Below, in pieces: positions 61,764 through 64,000 of a DNA stretch of 64,000 nucleotides. The notes under the pieces are model-generated. The model did no database searches, had not been told where the DNA came from, and was given only the letters and a program-made list of their open reading frames with translations. Numbering within the stretch: position 1 is the first letter of the stretch; each line of letters opens with the position of its first letter. The stretch comes from Methanomicrobiales archaeon (GTDB taxonomy: Archaea; Halobacteriota; Methanomicrobia; Methanomicrobiales; Methanospirillaceae), in the NCBI GenBank assembly GCA_022841205.1, contig JALHCK010000010.1, positions 4,322 through 68,321 of the forward strand, given 5' to 3'. The translations under genes were made by a program, and so were the position numbers.

Positions 61764-62990
61764 CTACTGCAGAACCTTCCGAAATGCCAGTGCTGCAATA
61801 CACCCCGCAACCAGCGTAAAACAGGTAAAGCCGGGCGATGATGTCGGGGGTACTGCATCGCTCTGGTTCGATGAATTATTTACAGGCGAGTGAGAGATGC
61901 TCCTGCCCGTATCATTCATACCGTGCTCTCCTGGGCGTGATGGCAGGGTATAAAGCACGACCTCGCGAGGTTCCCTGGACCAGTCGTCTCCCGCACCACG
62001 TGTATATATGATATACTCCCCTGAGATGACCGGATGGGAAAGCCCACGCTGGAAAGGAGTGATCTGGGTCTTTTCTCCGGTACGAAGGTCCATTACCATG
62101 ATCGCATTTCTCTCTTCCCTGATATCCAGAGGATTCCTGGACTGTAACCAGACAATCCTTTCATCCGAGATGGGAGGCAAATGTCCCTGGTGTATGCTCC
62201 CCTGCCCAATGATGGTCCTGTTCCGGGAAGAGATGGAGTAGTGGATGATCGTATGGATCCCATGGATCTTCTCTGTCCATACCACATCGTCGCCAGAAAT
62301 ATACGGAATGCTCTTTACCGGGTTTTCCGTAGGCAGACGCTCCTCTTTTCCTTCCTTTAGATCGAAGAGATAAAGTTCCGGGTCGTTTACACCACCGGAG
62401 CGATAATCTTTCCATAGTATGAAGTTACCGAAAATCATGGGGCTGTTCTGGTTGCCGGGCGAACCAGTCGGGAGGTACTGCCTCTCTCCTGTGGTCAGGT
62501 TGAGGATGACGATCTTTCCCCCGTCAACACCGGAGTGGGCAAGCCCCTCGTGCTCGGTCCAGGCAACCTGGTCCCCGTCAATAGAGGGATTCTGGTTGAA
62601 CCTGAGGTCGGAAACGGGGAGGGATGCATCATCCTGGTTGGTAAGTTGAACCAGGGTTCCTGTAGTGACATTCATCAACATGATCCCTTTTCCGCTGAAC
62701 ACAACCCGGTCACCAGAGATTTTCGTCGTTTCAACCTGGTGCACGACGGGAATCGTGCTGTCCTCTGTAAGGTTATATCCGTAAAGCCCCCGTTCAGAAG
62801 CACTCAGGTATTTATTATCCTGGAGCCAGAAAAGCCGGTCTCCTTCCAGGGTCATATAGAACGGTTCTTCCGAAAGAGTAAAGAGAACGGCCTCTGTTCC
62901 AGGTACGGGTTCTGCGCTGATAGTCAAAGGAATAGTGACCAGACAGATAATGACTATCAGGAGACCGTTGGAATGTCGATAGTTATTCAT
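61764..62990 (-). CDS. Surface beta-propeller-like protein with PGF-CTERM-like tail
   Basis: The 408-residue protein has a signal peptide (GLLIVIICLVTIPLTISA). The body has about six repeats in which a VVW or IVWL strand follows an ISGD or SGDRV-type turn (PYISGDDVVWTEK, PPISDERIVWLQS, HPVISGEYIIYTR), as in TolB-like beta-propellers. Several N-glycosylation sequons occur (NVTTG, NLTTG, NNSSNQS). The end SSPGFTCFTLVAGCIAALAF followed by RKVLQ matches the PGF-CTERM pattern used by archaeosortase A for lipid anchoring to the cell surface. Ligand unknown. It is followed downstream by the PIN remnant and preceded by another exported protein. Confidence 0.8.
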   Translation of the reverse strand: MNNYRHSNGLLIVIICLVTIPLTISAEPVPGTEAVLFTLSEEPFYMTLEGDRLFWLQDNKYLSASERGLYGYNLTEDSTIPVVHQVETTKISGDRVVFSGKGIMLMNVTTGTLVQLTNQDDASLPVSDLRFNQNPSIDGDQVAWTEHEGLAHSGVDGGKIVILNLTTGERQYLPTGSPGNQNSPMIFGNFILWKDYRSGGVNDPELYLFDLKEGKEERLPTENPVKSIPYISGDDVVWTEKIHGIHTIIHYSISSRNRTIIGQGSIHQGHLPPISDERIVWLQSRNPLDIREERNAIMVMDLRTGEKTQITPFQRGLSHPVISGEYIIYTRGAGDDWSREPREVVLYTLPSRPGEHGMNDTGRSISHSPVNNSSNQSDAVPPTSSPGFTCFTLVAGCIAALAFRKVLQ

Positions 62991-63004
62991 GGCTGAAAAA
63001 ATGG

Positions 63005-63670
63005 TTAGGGGAAGCTGAACACCGGAGTGTCGTCATAGTCCTCTGCATAGTACGGTGTCGGAATATATCCCCATGCATGGACACAGTACTGGCCATTCGC
63101 GGGATATAACTTATCTTTCGATGCGGGAACCGACCATACCCCCTGCTGGGAACTCGCTGATGTCGAATCGACAGTTTGTCCGGAGTCCCGGTCAATCAGG
63201 AATGCTTCGACGTAGATGTACCAGGGAGGGTTCTCCAATCCTGATGCCGTACAGTTACCCCCAAAACGGATGGTCCTCCAGTCAGACTTGCATCCGTTCG
63301 CACTGACAGTAACCGTGGCACGATCAGGGGCCGGCTGTTCATTTTTTGGTGTTGGCTCTTTTCCCCACCAGGTCATCTTCTGGCCTGCCATGTTCTCCTT
63401 GTATGAATCGGGAATCCCGACAAGATCTGCCATGTTCTCCTTGTATGAATCGGGAATCCCGACAAGATGTTCCGGGTGGACCATCTCCATGTATTCAAGG
63501 ACGGTAATATCCTTTCCATGGAGTTCATTGATCAGGCTCAACTGTGCTTCGGTGGCATCTGATCGGACGACTCCTTTCTCATCCGCCGCACTCGCCACTC
63601 CAATCAGTGCGGATACAAGCACGAGGATCAGTATAAAGACCGGTCCCATTCTCATTCGATATTGTTTCAT
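63005..63670 (-). CDS. Exported hypothetical protein with an internal tandem repeat
   Basis: A signal peptide (MGPVFILILVLVSALIGVASA) precedes a mature part of about 195 residues. A 14-residue unit, LVGIPDSYKENMAD then LVGIPDSYKENMAG, occurs twice in a row from a perfect 42-base DNA repeat. The C-terminal half has four cysteines (NGCKSDW, GNCTASG, YCVHAWG) and a tryptophan-rich beta pattern. I do not recognise the family. It lies 14 bases upstream of the propeller protein on the same strand, so the two are probably one operon. Confidence 0.75.
   Translation of the reverse strand: MKQYRMRMGPVFILILVLVSALIGVASAADEKGVVRSDATEAQLSLINELHGKDITVLEYMEMVHPEHLVGIPDSYKENMADLVGIPDSYKENMAGQKMTWWGKEPTPKNEQPAPDRATVTVSANGCKSDWRTIRFGGNCTASGLENPPWYIYVEAFLIDRDSGQTVDSTSASSQQGVWSVPASKDKLYPANGQYCVHAWGYIPTPYYAEDYDDTPVFSFP
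63385..63468. repeat. Perfect 42-base tandem repeat within the exported protein gene
   Basis: Positions 63385-63426 and 63427-63468 are identical. The unit is a multiple of three, so the reading frame is kept and a 14-residue segment is doubled. Identity at every base indicates a recent event. Confidence 0.9.
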
Positions 63671-64000
63671 GATTTTGCTCCTTCACAGGCCTGGTGGCAA
63701 AAGCCGATGGAAGGCCCGGAAATGTAACAGCGCAGGTAACTTCTGCGTTCCTTGTGGCTGTCGTGGGATGAGGATCTTTTCCTCACCCTCCATAGGTAGT
63801 CGGACCCAGGTGCATAAACGATCTCTGTGCCAGAACCGGAACTGTCGGCAGAATGGTTCGGAATACGGCACGCGATGGTATTGATGATTCTCTGTATCAA
63901 TGATTCTCCCTGATGAGCACGGTCTGCATCTCGATCCCCAACAGACCATGGGTGTGATCATATTCACGATTCATTAAAACGGAATCCATGCGTTATTCAG
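63671..64000. other. Upstream region of the last gene, with repeat copy 2
   Basis: No gene was recognised. The segment contains copy 2 of the 69-base repeat (63777-63845), and probably the promoter of the exported-protein operon. Minus-strand frames here have no known family. A gene may start beyond the window. Confidence 0.4.
63777..63845. repeat. 69-base direct repeat, copy 2
   Basis: This is the second copy of the segment at 61638-61706, 2139 bases away, with four mismatches and the same orientation. Confidence 0.75.

Noticed and set aside
61301..61841. Plus-strand frames over the CxxCxGxG gene and the 69-base repeat
   Set aside because: The repeated string FSSPSMGNRTWVHKRSLC appears in two such frames only because the DNA is repeated; base differences change amino acids without any sign of selection.
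63385..63468. Possible CRISPR-like repeat
   Set aside because: Only two directly abutting units without spacers, inside a coding frame.
1..64000. tRNA or rRNA genes
   Set aside because: No TTCGAATC-type T-loop with flanking stems and no rRNA-like segment was found on reading the sequence; a covariance-model search would be decisive.

Overview
The window looks like a chromosomal segment of a GC-rich euryarchaeon, most likely a methanogen of the order Methanomicrobiales (Methanoregula/Methanolinea-like). This rests on aIF5A, an archaeal tRNA G10 methyltransferase, HxlB, CimA-type citramalate synthase, DUF1646, DUF4013 and DUF169 proteins, a large IPT/PKD surface protein and an apparent PGF-CTERM sorting tail, together with genes these organisms acquired from bacteria (DnaK/GrpE/DnaJ, UvrABC, PurH). 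No methanogenesis gene, rRNA, tRNA or CRISPR array was found, so the order-level placement is inference.

Layout. 0.5-9 kb: an exported META-domain protein, an APC permease, a DUF1646 membrane protein that seems to lack a normal start codon, a lone Cache-domain protein and a CPA2 antiporter. 9-16.6 kb: the branched-chain operon cimA-ilvB-ilvN on the minus strand, DUF4013, purH and a PAPS-reductase-like protein. 16.7-20.2 kb: the heat-shock operon grpE-dnaK-dnaJ. 20.5-30 kb: LEA2-like, AarF kinase, secreted proteins with decayed duplicates, a 1015-residue UvrD-like helicase/RecB-like nuclease, a broken HicB and an IS256 fragment. 30-44.2 kb: housekeeping (TrmG10, PP2C, DUF169, NAD kinase plus IMPase, aIF5A, PEBP, RNase HI, Mrp), a toxin-antitoxin pair with a frameshifted antitoxin, an ACT-ACT-MBL protein, M20 hydrolase, HxlB, aminotransferase and M42 peptidase.

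44.3-48.7 kb is a visibly A+T-richer island. It holds two tandem pairs of a membrane-anchored winged-helix protein and an exported protein of a trypsin-like (S1) protease family. One protease is frameshifted, and the other copy keeps only the pro-region. The island ends in nested, decayed IS1634-type and IS256 transposase fragments. This is the best candidate for an undescribed module. 48.7-64 kb: a 1390-residue IPT/PKD surface protein, the overlapping operon uvrA-uvrC-uvrB, a CBS-domain family II pyrophosphatase, a small CxxCxGxG protein, a PIN-domain remnant and two exported proteins.

A recurring oddity is single-base frameshifts in or beside homopolymer runs in otherwise well conserved genes (cimA, hicB, the relE-partner antitoxin, the S1 protease). 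They are either sequencing/assembly errors or real decay; reads across the four sites would settle it. A second theme is short decayed duplications: 3-prime-end echoes behind the APC permease and aIF5A genes, a signal-peptide echo, and a 69-bp repeat flanking the last two genes.
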